Below, piece by piece: positions 12,601-25,473 of a DNA stretch of 64,000 nt; position 1 is the stretch's first letter, and each line of letters starts with the position of its first letter. Under the pieces are notes generated by a model. That model had not been told where the DNA came from. It did not search any database and saw only the letters and a program-made list of their open reading frames with translations. Source of the stretch: Rhizophagus clarus (Eukaryota > Glomeromycota > Glomeromycetes > Glomerales > Glomeraceae); NCBI GenBank assembly GCA_015698045.1, contig BLAL01000187.1:124001-188000 (forward strand), given 5' to 3'. The position numbers were made by a program, and so were the translations under genes.

Positions 12601-13990
12601 ATTATAAATATAGCAAAGAAATGATTATTTCACTTTAATATGACAACTTAATTGATAATAAAAAATATATATATATGTATATTATAGAGTTCCTTTTTAA
12701 TACTAAATTAAATTCTATATTTGAGAATCTTAATTAAATATTTGGATAAAATTAAAAATGGTAAATAAGGAAAAATAAATATATTATTTCAAAAGTGTAT
12801 CCTAAAAAATCAAAATTTCGTTCTACGTAAAAAATTGTAGAAAATCTTATTTCAAAAGTTTATTAATTATATTTCACATTGATAGTAAAGTCATTATGCG
12901 TATTGGACCTACAAATCCAGGCAAAACAAACTTCGTCTTTAAGTTTTCTATTAATTACTGGTTAATATGAATTATCCGTTAATTCTATAGTAATTTGGTT
13001 AACAGTTTGCATGTTTTCATCTAAAGCTATAGTTAACGTTAAAGAGAAAATTGAGTAAATAGAAAAAATGCTGATATCAAGAAATCTGAGATGGAAATTT
13101 ACTTACTCATAGTATGGTTGGAATCAATCAAGGTTCAGCATTAAACTGAGGTGTGAGAATTGATCTCATTGCCTTGAAAAAAATTTGACGAGTTATAATC
13201 ATACTTGATCATCGTGGTTCGAATGGTTAATGTTAATGTATGTTGTTTTTAGTATAAATGTATTTGAATAATGATATTTCTAAATATTTGAATTTGTTTT
13301 TGGTGTATAAAATAATATGTTAATAAAGTTGCAATTGCCTATTTTTGATTTGGACTTTGATACTAAAAGTTTTAAATTAGTAAAGATTTTCATCATGAGA
13401 ATAACGATATTGAGAGATTAAATTAAAGAGAACGTTTTATATTATGAATGTACTGAATGAAATTTGTAATATTCTTTCACTTTCTTTGCGATGCCATTAT
13501 TCCATGTCCCACTAACTTACTCCCCATCCTTTCTTTGTTAGAGTAATCCAAAACATCTCTCATTCTGATTGAAATGGTCCATCATCCAATTAAAGATTTT
13601 TCCATCAACATTAATTTGAAACATGTGAAATGCAAGTCCAAAAATTTTTTGGAGGCATCCCTATATTATTACCCAGCATCTTAGCATCCAGTCAGGTTAA
13701 CTGTGCGAAACTCTCCATGTTTTAGTACGTTTTTTATGAAGACTGAAATCAGAAAGAAAAAAAAACGTAATAGATAAATAAATCCAAAATTTGGCTTAAT
13801 GATTTATGGACTGGTTAGGCTTACAAAAAAGAGGAAAAAAAAAATGTATTTTAATCTTGATTCGATAGTCAATAACCACGCGAAACTGCGCGCATCATCA
13901 GTTGACTATTTCATTTAAGTATATAAATACAAATCATCATATATACATATGTATTGTTTTACGAAATCACTATAATTTTTCGTTTAATTA

Positions 13991-14024
<34 letters not shown>

Positions 14025-15740
14025 AAATAAATAAAAAAAATCATCGTTATTTTATAAATGAAAAAAAAAAATTTTTTTTTATTTCATATAACCAAATATA
14101 CGTTGTAATAAGGCATAATACTATACACTACCTAAGCATTTCATTTAAAATGCAGTGCATAACGTTGTGTTACTACTTTATTTGGCAGATTAAAAGGATT
14201 TTCAATACATACTATCAGGTGCTAGTGTGACCATATGATTCTCAATTACTAAATTTATATAAATTTCTTGCCCGTCTCGCGACTATCACGTGAACAAAAA
14301 ATCATTATTATATTATTAAAAAATTTTCTTTTGATTTATTTATCACTATACTCATTTCTTAATAAGGTTTTATTCTTGTATTATAGTGTAACTTTGTTAC
14401 TTTTGTAAATTAAAATAAGTCATTGTAGATTTTTTAAGATTTTCAAAGGGTTTGATAATATTTAACGAATTTTATTGAAATTTTTTAGTAGGGTAAACTG
14501 CGCCACCCGTCAGTCTTTTGATATGTTCGCGAATTTCCTTTTATTATTTTATTATTTCATTATTTCATGTATATATTTAGGCAATAAATATTTACATTTT
14601 AAATGAAACGTATTGTCTTGTGGCTATTGTGGCGTTCGGAAAGATAAAACTTTGCTTTTTTTACACAAAAATTTTCTAAAGAAAAAAAATATATATAAAT
14701 ATTACGGAAACACTATGCAGTAATTCTCCTTTATTAAATTGTTGGTTTAAAACTAGAATAATTTTCGCAAAATTTTATTGTATACAAACAAAAGTGCAAA
14801 TAAATATAATTTTGAAACACGACAATTATATTATGACTTCATATTATGACTTTGGATTATATTTTAATTTACTTCATAAATCTAGAACCCAACAAGTTTT
14901 TTTTTTTAGTCAGTGAAAATTCATTTATTATTCATTTCAATCAAACCTTAATATATATGAATAATTATAATGTTCATTCGTGTAAATTGTGATATATGGT
15001 ACATGCATTAAATCATTTAGTTTAGTTTCAAAAATAAAAATCACTAGTTTACTTATTATTTCGCGTTTAAATATAACTTTATTTGTGAACCGTTACAATG
15101 ATGTCGGTCCCTCCCCTACGAATATTGAGTCGCAAAATATTATTGTATAATGTATAATGTAAATTTTATTTATAATTGTTATTATCCTTATTACTTTATA
15201 ATTTATGGCAACAATCGTCCATCTGAAGTAAATTGGCTGAGTTTTGTCCACTCCAATTTAACTATTACCGTTTATTATATTATATATATATATTTATTTT
15301 TTTATTATTTGAATAAATATTATTGTAAAATAATATATTACATACATATATATATATATATAAGTTTATTTATTTATATAAATTTCTAATTAGTTAATTA
15401 ATGTAACTAATTAAAACTTGTTTTATTCTCGATATATTCTAAGTCTCGATGAATACGGGTAAATTCGGATATTTTCATCGATTTAATTTAATAAGTTTAG
15501 GGGGAAACGTAAATAAATATCTATATTGGATGAGATATCATTTATCATGTAATGCATTATAATAACAATTACTATAATATATCTCCTTTAATGAAATTTG
15601 TAACAAATGGAAAAAAAAAACAATAAAATAACAAATATAATTAATTTTGTGATCAAAAAAATAAAAACAAGATTCTTTATTTAATACTATTTTAATCAAA
15701 TTAATAAGAAAATAATAATTTCGTTGGATTTTTTTATCCC
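12600..15740. other. Intergenic stretch, no supported gene
   Basis: It contains poly-A/T tracts (13990-14035) and a mixed-composition island at 13480-13720 with no persistent frame. A short hairpin has arms GATAGTCAA and TTGACTAT (13868-13905). Short ORFs such as 15150-15389 are low-complexity Tyr/Ile-rich readings of AT DNA. Confidence 0.5.
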
Positions 15741-15749
15741 GGGATTCCT

Positions 15750-15795
15750 ATTCGTCGATCAAATCATCCTTACTAATTATGTATGATCGACGAAT
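15750..15795. repeat. Hairpin with perfect 12-bp arms
   Basis: ATTCGTCGATCA (15750-15761) is repeated as TGATCGACGAAT (15784-15795) around a 22-base loop. The arms are GC-rich compared with the neighbourhood. The function is unknown. Confidence 0.8.
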
Positions 15796-18015
15796 CACAG
15801 ATTTTGCCCCTCATTGAATTGACGCCCGATTTTTCCTTATTTGGTATCATGTTTGATTTTTTCGCGTATTTATATATTAAGCTTTTTTGATCAAATCTAA
15901 CCTATTGCACATTGGGATAATGTTGAAGGCTAATAAAAAATTTTTAATTTTTTTTTTTTTAAATCGTAGATGAATATTCTTTATTGTTTTGATTTCATCT
16001 TTGATAAATTTTACCAATCAAAAACTTTACTGATTAAGTTCACCATGAAAAAGATTATTTGTAAGCTTTATTTTGCGTTACAAAAAAAAATAATTAACTA
16101 CATATTTGGAATGGTTTTTAGTCTTATTTATAATTACCAAAAATGAATTGTTAACCAATTATGATCTAATTTTTAAAAAAAATAAACAATATATAAAGAA
16201 CGAAGAAGTGATCTTAAATTTTTTCAAAAAAAATAAAAATAAAAATAAAAAATAAAAAATAAAATAAAATAATTAATCAAAATAAAAAAATTCCATAAAA
16301 TCAAAATTTATTTAAACAAATTTAATAAAAATAATTCCCACTGAATTTCGTAATAATTCGTCATCTTAAAAAAAAAACAAATTTCTTTATCTACTATACA
16401 AAAAAAAACGATTCGATGACGATTCATTGTCCAAACCCTTTCTTAATTAATAAATGTCTTTATCATTTCCGGGACTCAAAATCAAGGATAAATTTCGAAA
16501 GATTTATTATAATTTTCGAGAGAAAAATTTGGATTGATCATTCTATGATGATCGTACACTTTCTAAGTTTTTAATAAGCAAAAACTTAATAAATTTAATG
16601 AGCAGAAATATACAAGACAAAACAAAACAAACAAATAGCTAACTTATATATGTGATATTCTCTATGTATTCTAATTACACATTGATAAAATATTTGTATT
16701 AAATCGATAAAACTAAAAGAATAAATAGAACTTTTCTTTCTTAATTTAATTGTTGATTTAAATAATCTCTTAATGAGCAAAAGAACCCATACAAATATAT
16801 CAAGTAATTCGCTTTTACGAATTACTTGAAATGTCCAAGCTTAGAAGTAAATGTGGTCAGAGTGCTTAATTCTTCATAGTTAGAGATTCGAAAACGTGTT
16901 TGTTTGTTTGCTTGTTTTTTACTCATGTTTAATTGAATATAAGTGTAGAATATGTAAATTATGTGTAATATATTTATTTGAGTTTTAAACATGACGCGAG
17001 TTAATATGATTTTTTTAATGTTGAAGTGAAGTTTTTTACAAAATTTTTGAATTTTTTGCATTTTGTTAAAAATTAGTTTCGTGTTTTTTTTTAAAAAAAA
17101 AAATATATTCTTTTTAAGATTTTTGCATTTTTACGCTAAATTTATATATATTTCGCGTATTTACACGCGTAAATCAGTTAATTCAGTACTGCCGTATTTT
17201 GCATCTCGCATAAAGTTTGTCAATATTTGGTCGTGATCTTATGATTTTAAGGCAATGTATTACGAGTAACAATGGAGTTTTTTTTATTTTTAACTGTACA
17301 TATTTAAGTGATTTCCCTTACTCTAATATAATTTAGGAAGTTAATTACCAAATTTATGATCTTCTTATTATAATGGAAGACTCAGTCGAAAACGCGAATC
17401 ACTTTTTTCTTTGTGTCCGCTTAGAAAATTCTTTCTTTTCAACAATAGGTTTGAAAATCATTTAAACTCTCATTCTTTTGTTGTTATTCGTAACCTTCCT
17501 TTGCTCTCACTGATAGATATCCTGCATAAAAGTTTGTTCCATGTGCATTATTCATTCTTTTTATTGGACAAAAGAATTTATTTTTATTGTCGTGTCGTTT
17601 CAAACTTTATGATCCCGTAATCCGCTTGTGAATCAGATTGGTTGTAAAAGAGGAGATTATCAGTTATCTAATCACGTACTCTTATTGTAATTCCCTTTTT
17701 TGCTCAACATATTGACAGGCTTAAAGACGGTCTCATTTATTATTTGATAGAGGGGTTAAAATATCATCCGAACTGCTTCGAAAACGATAATTCTATATAC
17801 TGTATCAGTAATGAAAGTGTAAAGATTGTTTACTTTTGTTGCGGAAAACTAATCTAAAGAATATTGAAGAGCTTCTAAATTAATCAATTTTGTGATTTGA
17901 ACTAGATACAACTGGTATTACTTAAAGTGTTATCCGTTCATCTTTTTTTTTTTTTTATAATAATTTATAATAATAAATTATATTATGTGTTTAAAGAAAA
18001 TTTTAATCAAGAAAC
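15796..18015. other. Intergenic stretch with one hairpin
   Basis: A perfect stem-loop lies at 16800-16829: TCAAGTAATTCG, six-base loop, CGAATTACTTGA. At 17370-17860 the base composition is more coding-like, and 17701-17859 reads openly with motif YYLIEGLKYHPNCFEND, but it has no start, splice structure or family match. Otherwise I see nothing. Confidence 0.45.
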
Positions 18016-18019
18016 AAAA

Positions 18020-18345
18020 GATCTGTATCCTTTTTTCTTCGAGATATGGATTGTCGTCTAATTAAGAAACTTTATGGTAAGAAAAAATTATGAACATAAT
18101 TATTTTTAGAATTTCTCAAAGTTAATTCTTTCATTAATCCTTTTTTATTTTTCATTCTTCTTTAATAAATATCATTAGAATTCTTTGTAAATCGATTTTG
18201 TTATTTATCCTTTTTTGAGAGCTAGGTTGTGAGAAATTTGCATGATAAGAAAAATTATGAATATTGTTATTTTTGGCATTCCTCAGAGTTCCATTTTTAT
18301 TTTTCATTCTTCTTTAATAGATATCATTAGCATCATGTTTAATTA
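18020..18345. repeat. Tandem duplication of about 160 bp, diverged
   Basis: Both copies contain GGTAAGAAAAAATTATGAA-like and TTTTTCATTCTTCTTTAAT blocks in the same order (copy 1 about 18020-18190, copy 2 about 18200-18345). Confidence 0.55.
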
Positions 18346-20187
18346 CTGTAAGTACTTTTCAATAGTGGATCCTATTGTCTAAAGATACTATGATTAGAAC
18401 TATTTCAATAATTATATCGAGAATTTCAACATGACTAACGAATCTTTTATGATGAATACTAGATTCCCTGAACGCACACTATTTCGCTAATCGGAAATGT
18501 ATATTATGTAATTTATGTATTCTGGTTTACTTCAAAAGATTTTGAGTGAATATTTAATGAAACTTCAATATCTATCTTTCATTGGAATATTCGGATTTGA
18601 CTTGCCAAATAATATGTTTTTATATTTGCAGAAGAGAATTAGTATGATGACGTTCTTATTGTTAGATATTAAATATAGGTAACTGTTGAGCAAGCCTTCA
18701 AAATTTCATTTGTTAATGATTTTTATTAATAAATTGACTATTTTTTTTACTTTTTTCAATTAATTCTATGAAAGATGTTTACAGCAAACCTCTTTAAAAA
18801 TGTATCCTTGGAATCGGGGCCAGTGCACTAGAAAGGGTTACACTTAAAAAATTTCACATATTTTATAGTAATGAATATCATATTCTATATGCGCGTATTA
18901 CGCAATACCTGATACTATAATATTACATTTAAAATTCAGATACTCGAAATTTAGAGGTTACATTCCAAAGTAAAAGTAGCTTTTAAAGGTGAGGATTTTT
19001 TTTTTTATTTTCCTAGGCGTGATGAGAAGTAGACAATATAATCTTAGATGAGTGTTTTTGTTTATGTTTAAAAACATTGTAATATTGAACATTCATTCTT
19101 TTTTTTGCAGGTTTGGAAGGTGGTTCTGGTGCAATTTATTATCAAGAACGTTGTTAGCCTTTTTTTTTTTATTTTCATTCCAGAACACGTAACATATTTA
19201 TTTATTGTAAACACGTTTCAACTATGGCGCATCTACGAAAGGTATTTCAAAAGTGATTGGACTGTATCTTTTTTACAATAATAAATTAATCTTACGTTTT
19301 ATATTCGTATTAAATGATTTTCAAATTACATTAGATAGAATAGGGTGCGAAGATAATAATTAATTTTAGTTTATTTAGTATATCAATTTTTATATAAAAA
19401 TTTTAAGCAGAATTTTTTAGTTGTAAATTCAATTAATCGCGTGACAGTCATGATACTGGGAATTTTTGTAGTTTTTGTAACATAAAACATAATGAAAAAA
19501 ATATTTTCCCACAAGTTATGAATCACCAAGTCATTGTAAAATATCTTTACGAGTTATTGCAATTTATATTAGTTCGCAAGTTTTTTTCGTATACGAACCT
19601 TTCTAACATTGCAAATTCTTACACGAATCATAATTTTTTAAGTTTTTTTGCACACTCGAATGATCGAATGATAAACTTTTTTCGTACTCCTACGATGAGT
19701 CCACCGCAATTTATACTAGTTTAGTAATCTGTCATACACACACGTGTGATAAAAAACATATATATATGTATGAGGACCATTTTTTTTTTCTAATTTTCCA
19801 TTTTTCCCTCGCTCTACATTCATATTATGATATTCTCTCAACACTTTCGTTAGTGTTTAGAGAATATTTCGTAATATTTCATTTATATTTCGTTAATATT
19901 CTCATCATTTTCATTAACATTCTCATTATTTTCGTGTTAACCTCATTATTTTCATTATTTTTATTAGTATTCTCTTATTATTATTTACCATTATGTTCGT
20001 TAATCCACAACAAATTTAACGACGGATTTAATACTTCCATACGAATTAATCTTTCGTTATCAACGAAGCTTTTTGTTAAAAGTTTATTCTATGTATTTAC
20101 CTCTTGGCCTAAGATACCTATAAACTAAACTAAATTTTTCAACTTTGTGAAAAAGTTATGTTATGCTCACTGTCTCTCAACATAGTT
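18346..20187. other. Intergenic stretch, T/C-rich in its right half
   Basis: The ORFs at 19518-19724 and 19766-20128 read as Phe/Leu/Ser-rich low-complexity strings. They follow imperfect repeats of TTCATTAACATTCTC-like units around 19850-19990. I do not call them genes. Confidence 0.5.
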
Positions 20188-20692
20188 TAATGACACTTCA
20201 TACAAAGGCTTGACTATAGATATGCAAATATCAAACTTGACTCACTTCTGATTTCTGATGCGTTTATTTTGTAGTTGAAACGGCCAGAACACTCGCCCAA
20301 AATCAAAAAAAAATACACCTTCCAATACAAATTCGTGCAACACATTAATTTTTCGTTATCAATGAAGTAATCTTTTCTAGGAAAAAAAAAAAATTTGGAT
20401 TTTGTGATGAATAAATAAAACATACACACATATATAAACAAGAGTAGCAAGAGTAGCAAGAGTAGCAAGAGTGGATGAAAGATGGATTTAGTGTAAAAAG
20501 TCTAAGAATGTGGGTACCGGTTATTCTATGTGTTTGCGATGTCATGTCTATACAACGCTAAGGTATGTTGCATTTGACATAATTTTAATGACACTTCATA
20601 TATAGGCGTGTCAGGTTTTGACTGTGAGTCAGACCGGGTATGTAAATATCAAACTTGATTTACTTCTGATGCATTTATTTTGCAGTTAAAAT
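20188..20692. repeat. Direct repeat of about 100 bp, 400 bp apart, with a 9-bp minisatellite between
   Basis: Copies at about 20188-20285 and 20589-20692 share ATGACACTTCATA, ATATCAAACTTGA and CTGATGC-TTTATTTTG-AGTT. Between them the unit AAGAGTAGC repeats about three times (20442-20472). Confidence 0.65.
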
Positions 20693-22994
20693 GGTATTGT
20701 TAATTAACAAGTAAATGACGTATAAGTCCGTTGCATTAATTATCACATCTGTACTTACTGTATATAATTGTTTATTGTATTAAATGACTAGAACATATAT
20801 ACTATGGTAATATTTGATTATTTATATTTAATTTACATTTTTTTCGTGAAATTAATCTTTTTGGATCAATCAGTAATTTTCTTTCTTTTTTAATAATTAC
20901 TTTAAATTGACTTATAAGACTAGTAAAATTTGAAGTGAATCATAATAAGGATTCAGCAACGAGTTATATTGATCACGCGATGATACCGGTTCAAACTGTT
21001 TGACAGTACAACGATTATCTAATTTCAGTAAATAACGGGATGGAAAATTGATTGCATCACTTGTGCGTGATGTGGCAGAATACTTCCAATAGAGTAGAAT
21101 TCCTGTCTATAAAGAATTGAAATCCCAAGTTACTCAATTAAAAGCTTTGCCATCTCCTGGACGTAAGAAAATCTTGAGAATAAATAATGGATAAGTAATG
21201 CATAATCCGAAGTCCCTAGCGAAAAAAAAGTAAAATAATGAAAATAATAATTAAAAATAAAAAAATAAGACTTCTGATTCTATGAGGATCCAGTCTAAAT
21301 GTATCTGATTACAATTTCAATTAGGAATATCTTTGATAGCATATTAATAATTAGGACAATTCTTGATCATTCAAAACCAGCAACCTGTTTATCAATTTTC
21401 TGATTCTACAGGAACAACTTATTTTCCAAATATATTTGGTTATGATTTTAATGCAGAATGTAGGACATCATTTGAGTGAGATATTTGTAGGATTCCTATT
21501 GGCAGATCATCTAGAACAAATCACAAACTTTCATGAAATTTTGAGATGAATTGCAAAAGAATTTATTAGTAAGAAAAGTAGTTTGACAAGTAATTTTTGT
21601 TTATATTCAATTGATATTATACATTTATTTAGTATTTTGGTCGTTTAGTACTATGGATTATAATCATCATTTTTAATAATTATTAAAAGTAATTTTCTTT
21701 AAAAAATTTTTTTAAATCTTTTAAAAATAAAATCCAAGTTTGAATTATTAGTATTATAAGTATTAATTGTAATAAAATATAGTTTATTTATTTTGTTATC
21801 ATTATCTTTATACCTTTATATTAATCTTAATTTCTTTTACAGTATTGTTAAAACTTATCTTCTATAAAAAATCACCTCCCATCTGGTTAATAATAACCTT
21901 GTTAAATTTATATAAATAATATTAATCTTATTAAAAATAATCATATATTATTTATTAATTATTATATATTAAATTTATTATATTATTAAAAGAAAAAAAT
22001 TATATTATAATACAATTATAAAAAATAAAATTAAGTACTTTGTATTTTTGATAAATTCATATTACATATACACCTATTGTACATTGCTATTATTTATATC
22101 TTTTACATTTTTTCATCTGTTTAAAATTATTTGACATGCCATTATTTTGCTAAAACTTTATTATATATTTAAATTCTAAAAGAAAAATAATAATAAATAT
22201 TTGACTTAATATTCTATTATTTTATCTAACCTGTACTTTATGCAAAAGTATATTAATAAAATTTTAAATAATTATATCATATTTCTTTACCTAACCCTAA
22301 ATTCACTATACTAAATTCTCTTATCCTAATGGCCTAACCCTAAGTAATTTTTTTTAATGTAAATTTACTATGCCAAACTTCTTTATCCTAATCTTAAGTA
22401 ACTCTTTTTTCAACTAACATCAAATTAGAACTCTGAATTTCCAATTCAGTTCCATTTTTAGTCACATTTTCAATTCCAAATTTGATTTCTTACTGGATGC
22501 TTTTTAGACTAAGATTTTTATTGAAAAACATTTTTAGAATTATTTTTTAATTAAAAAACTTTATTTAAAAATATTTTCAGTTTGAAGTGTTTTTCAAAAA
22601 AATGGTTTTAGTTTCATTTTTTAATCTGAAAATAAAACTAGAATTAATTTTTCAAACTGAAAATATTTTTTTAATAGTGTTTTTTAACTGAAAATATTTT
22701 CAATTAAAAGTATAATCTGAAAATGTTTTTTAGTAAAAATTTTAGATTAAAAAATACTTTTAGTAAAATTTTATATTAGAAAATCAAATCAGAACTAAAA
22801 ATAGAACTAAACTAAAAATTTAGAATTCTATGTTAAATTATATCTATATCTTCATTATAAAAATTAGTTAAAGACTCATCATAAATATTATCATAAAATT
22901 CAGCAGAAATTGAAAGCAAAAATTTTTAAATATCCATTATAAAATAAATAAAAATTATTATAATAAAGAGATGAAAAGAAAAAAAAAAACAAAA

Positions 22995-23027
<33 letters not shown>

Positions 23028-23480
23028 GCCATAAGAAAAAAAATCAAAAAAGCTTAATATAAGTCACATTTTAAATTATGAATAGTAATTTAAATTCATA
23101 TCCAGTTAAATAAAATCACCTCAGTAAATTCTTTATAACTGGTAATATAAACATAGTAATCAAAAATATATAATAACATAAGTATTAAAAATTTATATAT
23201 AATAATATAATGTTATTTTTAATTTTTTTCTTTTTTTTTAATATATATTTAAATTGATTTTTAGATTAAAAGTATTATAAAGTAAATAGTTATTGCAATT
23301 ATTATATAATTCAAATTTTTATTTTAATAAAATTAATATACTTTTAATATAAAAAAACATGAATAAATATAATTTATTATTATTATTAAAAATTATAAAA
23401 AGATTTAAAAAATACTTAGTAATAAAAGAAAGAAACTCTTCTTGCTGATCTGTAAAACCAATTTTTTGCAGAAGAATAAT
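20693..23480. other. Intergenic stretch with unassigned islands
   Basis: At 20930-21200 and 21260-21560 the composition is less AT-rich and may hold remnants of a dead element, but stops occur in every frame. At 22390-22830 short imperfect units related to TTTTTAGTYTGAAAA occur in both orientations. A poly-A tract lies at about 23000-23027. No gene is supported. Confidence 0.4.
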
Positions 23481-23494
23481 TTTATTTTTTCAAT

Positions 23495-24035
23495 ATGAAG
23501 TCAGGATTTTTACTAATAAAACTAGCAAAAAAAGTGAAAAAAATAGTTTTACTATTTTTAGTTATCTTAAACATTGACAGGCAGACTTCACCTTCAAACT
23601 GTTTTTATGATATCATTATAGACTTTTTGTCAAACCTTATTACTAAGAATACACCTTTTTTCAACTCCATAATATTTTTATATCTATACAGAGTGAAAAG
23701 TTTTCTTGACAAGTATGAGGACTAACAAATTTTTGATAATAAATTAATAGAGAATATAAATACTGATGACTGCTATCTTCAAATTGCTTGTTTTTTGATT
23801 TGTATTTTCAATACCTTTCTCTTGGACAATGAACTCATGGAAATAATTTTTCTGGATTCTGAAATTTATCAAGAGTTAAAACATAGCAACAAATAAATTC
23901 CTAAAATGAAAAATCTAGGGGATCCTATATACTAATCAGATGCATCAATGAATTTTAATAAGATTGATAAAGATTTACAAAAATTATTAGATGATAGTTC
24001 AAGCACCACACTCTTACGCAGTGTTGTATATTTTT
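23495..24035 (+). pseudogene. Unrecognised decayed ORF
   Basis: A 76-codon ORF from 23495 to 23725 (motif NIDRQTSPSNCFYDIIIDFL) is followed, after stops and a possible frame change, by coding-like text around 23760-24035 (motifs NTDDCYLQIACFL, NKIDKDLQKLLDDSS). The composition is not that of random AT DNA, so a dead gene or transposon fragment is likely. I do not recognise it and see no clean intron joining the parts. Confidence 0.35.
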
Positions 24036-24149
24036 GATGTTTGTAATTTTTTTTGGTTATTCTAGATATATTTGTATACCGTGTATACTCTTTTGTAACT
24101 TGAAAAACTTTATAAAAATTATATGTATTTATGTATAATAAATATTAAA

Positions 24150-24790
24150 ATATTTCTGCTGAGTAATAAAATAGATTGTTACAGTCATCTTTGAATATAA
24201 CAAACCTAGTATTCTAGCAATTTTTGTTTGGTATAAAATGGGTTCATTATATAACACTTATACTGTATACCAAACAGTTCGTTATATAAATTTTGACCAA
24301 TAAAATAACAAGCATGTGATTATATAAATATATTGTATGAATATAATAAACCTTCTACTCCAGAAAATTTAGTATATATTTAATATATTAAATCAATTTT
24401 GTCCTAAATAATATTAATCAAATTTATAGTGCCAATCAAGATTATAATTTTGCATAACGTAAAATTTTATAAACAAATAACCATTTGTTTATTGATTACT
24501 GATAACTTTGATCAGCATTATAAAATTGACCTGAATTAATTTATGATCACATAACTTGTTCAATATAATGAATACATGGCTAATATATTGGGGTTGATCA
24601 AATCAAGTTCAAATGCAATATATAGGAATTTATTATAAAAGTTTGTTATATCCAATGTAAATAATTATAAAAAATTGGTTTTGTAAACTTGGATTTAGTA
24701 TATCGAATGTTTGGTACATACAGGTTCATTATATCTAGAGGCGATTGTATAATAAAATTTTGAGAGATTATCATTTTTTTTTTGTATAAC
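24150..24790. other. Possible remnant of a Tc1/pogo-type element
   Basis: Motifs such as GGTTCATTATATAAC, CAGTTCGTTATATAA and CAGGTTCATTATATC recur in this stretch, as in the ends of pogo-like elements. No matching inverted termini can be defined and no ORF remains. Confidence 0.25.
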
Positions 24791-24835
24791 CTATTCTGAA
24801 CATTGTCTTGTGACAATACTGCCCTCATGTAATAA

Positions 24836-25075
24836 CACTGGTCAAAATCAATACTATCGGGTACATATCGGGCGTCTATATATCAGTGACTAATCAGATA
24901 CATATCAGGTTTTTATACATATCGGACACCCGATTTGTCACATCTCAAAATATGTCTAAAATTATAATTATCAAAGACCCCGATATTTAAACTTTTAGTC
25001 CCCGATATGTTGGCTAATATATATCGGTTACCCGATATTTGTACGATTTTTTAAATGATAATAATCGGATCACAT
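24836..25075. repeat. Left terminal and subterminal repeats of the 11.6 kb element
   Basis: After the terminal 14 bp come at least eight copies or half-copies of ATCGGG / CCCGAT within about 240 bp, some paired head to head (for example ATCGGACACCCGAT near 24923 and ATCGGTTACCCGATAT near 25024). In CACTA elements such subterminal repeats bind the element's accessory protein and bring the ends together; that role here is inference. Confidence 0.8.
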
Positions 25076-25473
25076 GTTTGTTATTAGTCATTACGTATTT
25101 TCAAATTATAAATTAATCCTCTAATATATCTGATATGTAACAAATAAAATAGAAATACATTGTCTCGCATGCAGAACGGATTAGATTAAATTTGTTTCAA
25201 TTAAAGTTTTTTTAAAAATAAACGTAAACACAAATCAATTTTGAACCTAGCTTATTAAATTTTTGATTAACTTTTAATTAAACTGCATACGGATGATTGA
25301 TTCAATTTATTATATAATCAAATAACATAAATCTATTTAAGACTAGATTTAATGAGTAAAAAGAAAATTATTGAATTATTTTGATTTATGCTTTTTGGTT
25401 CTCTTTTATTTTGTTTTTTTTTTAGTTTTTCTCTTCTTTTCTTCTATTTGAATTAGAAAAAAAAATTATTGAA

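Noticed and set aside
19766..20128. 120-codon ORF
   Set aside because: A Phe/Ile/Ser-rich reading of T-rich imperfect repeats, with no start context, intron or family.
22291..22345. Telomere-like CTAACCCTAA words
   Set aside because: There are only two isolated occurrences, with no tandem (TTAGGG)n array.
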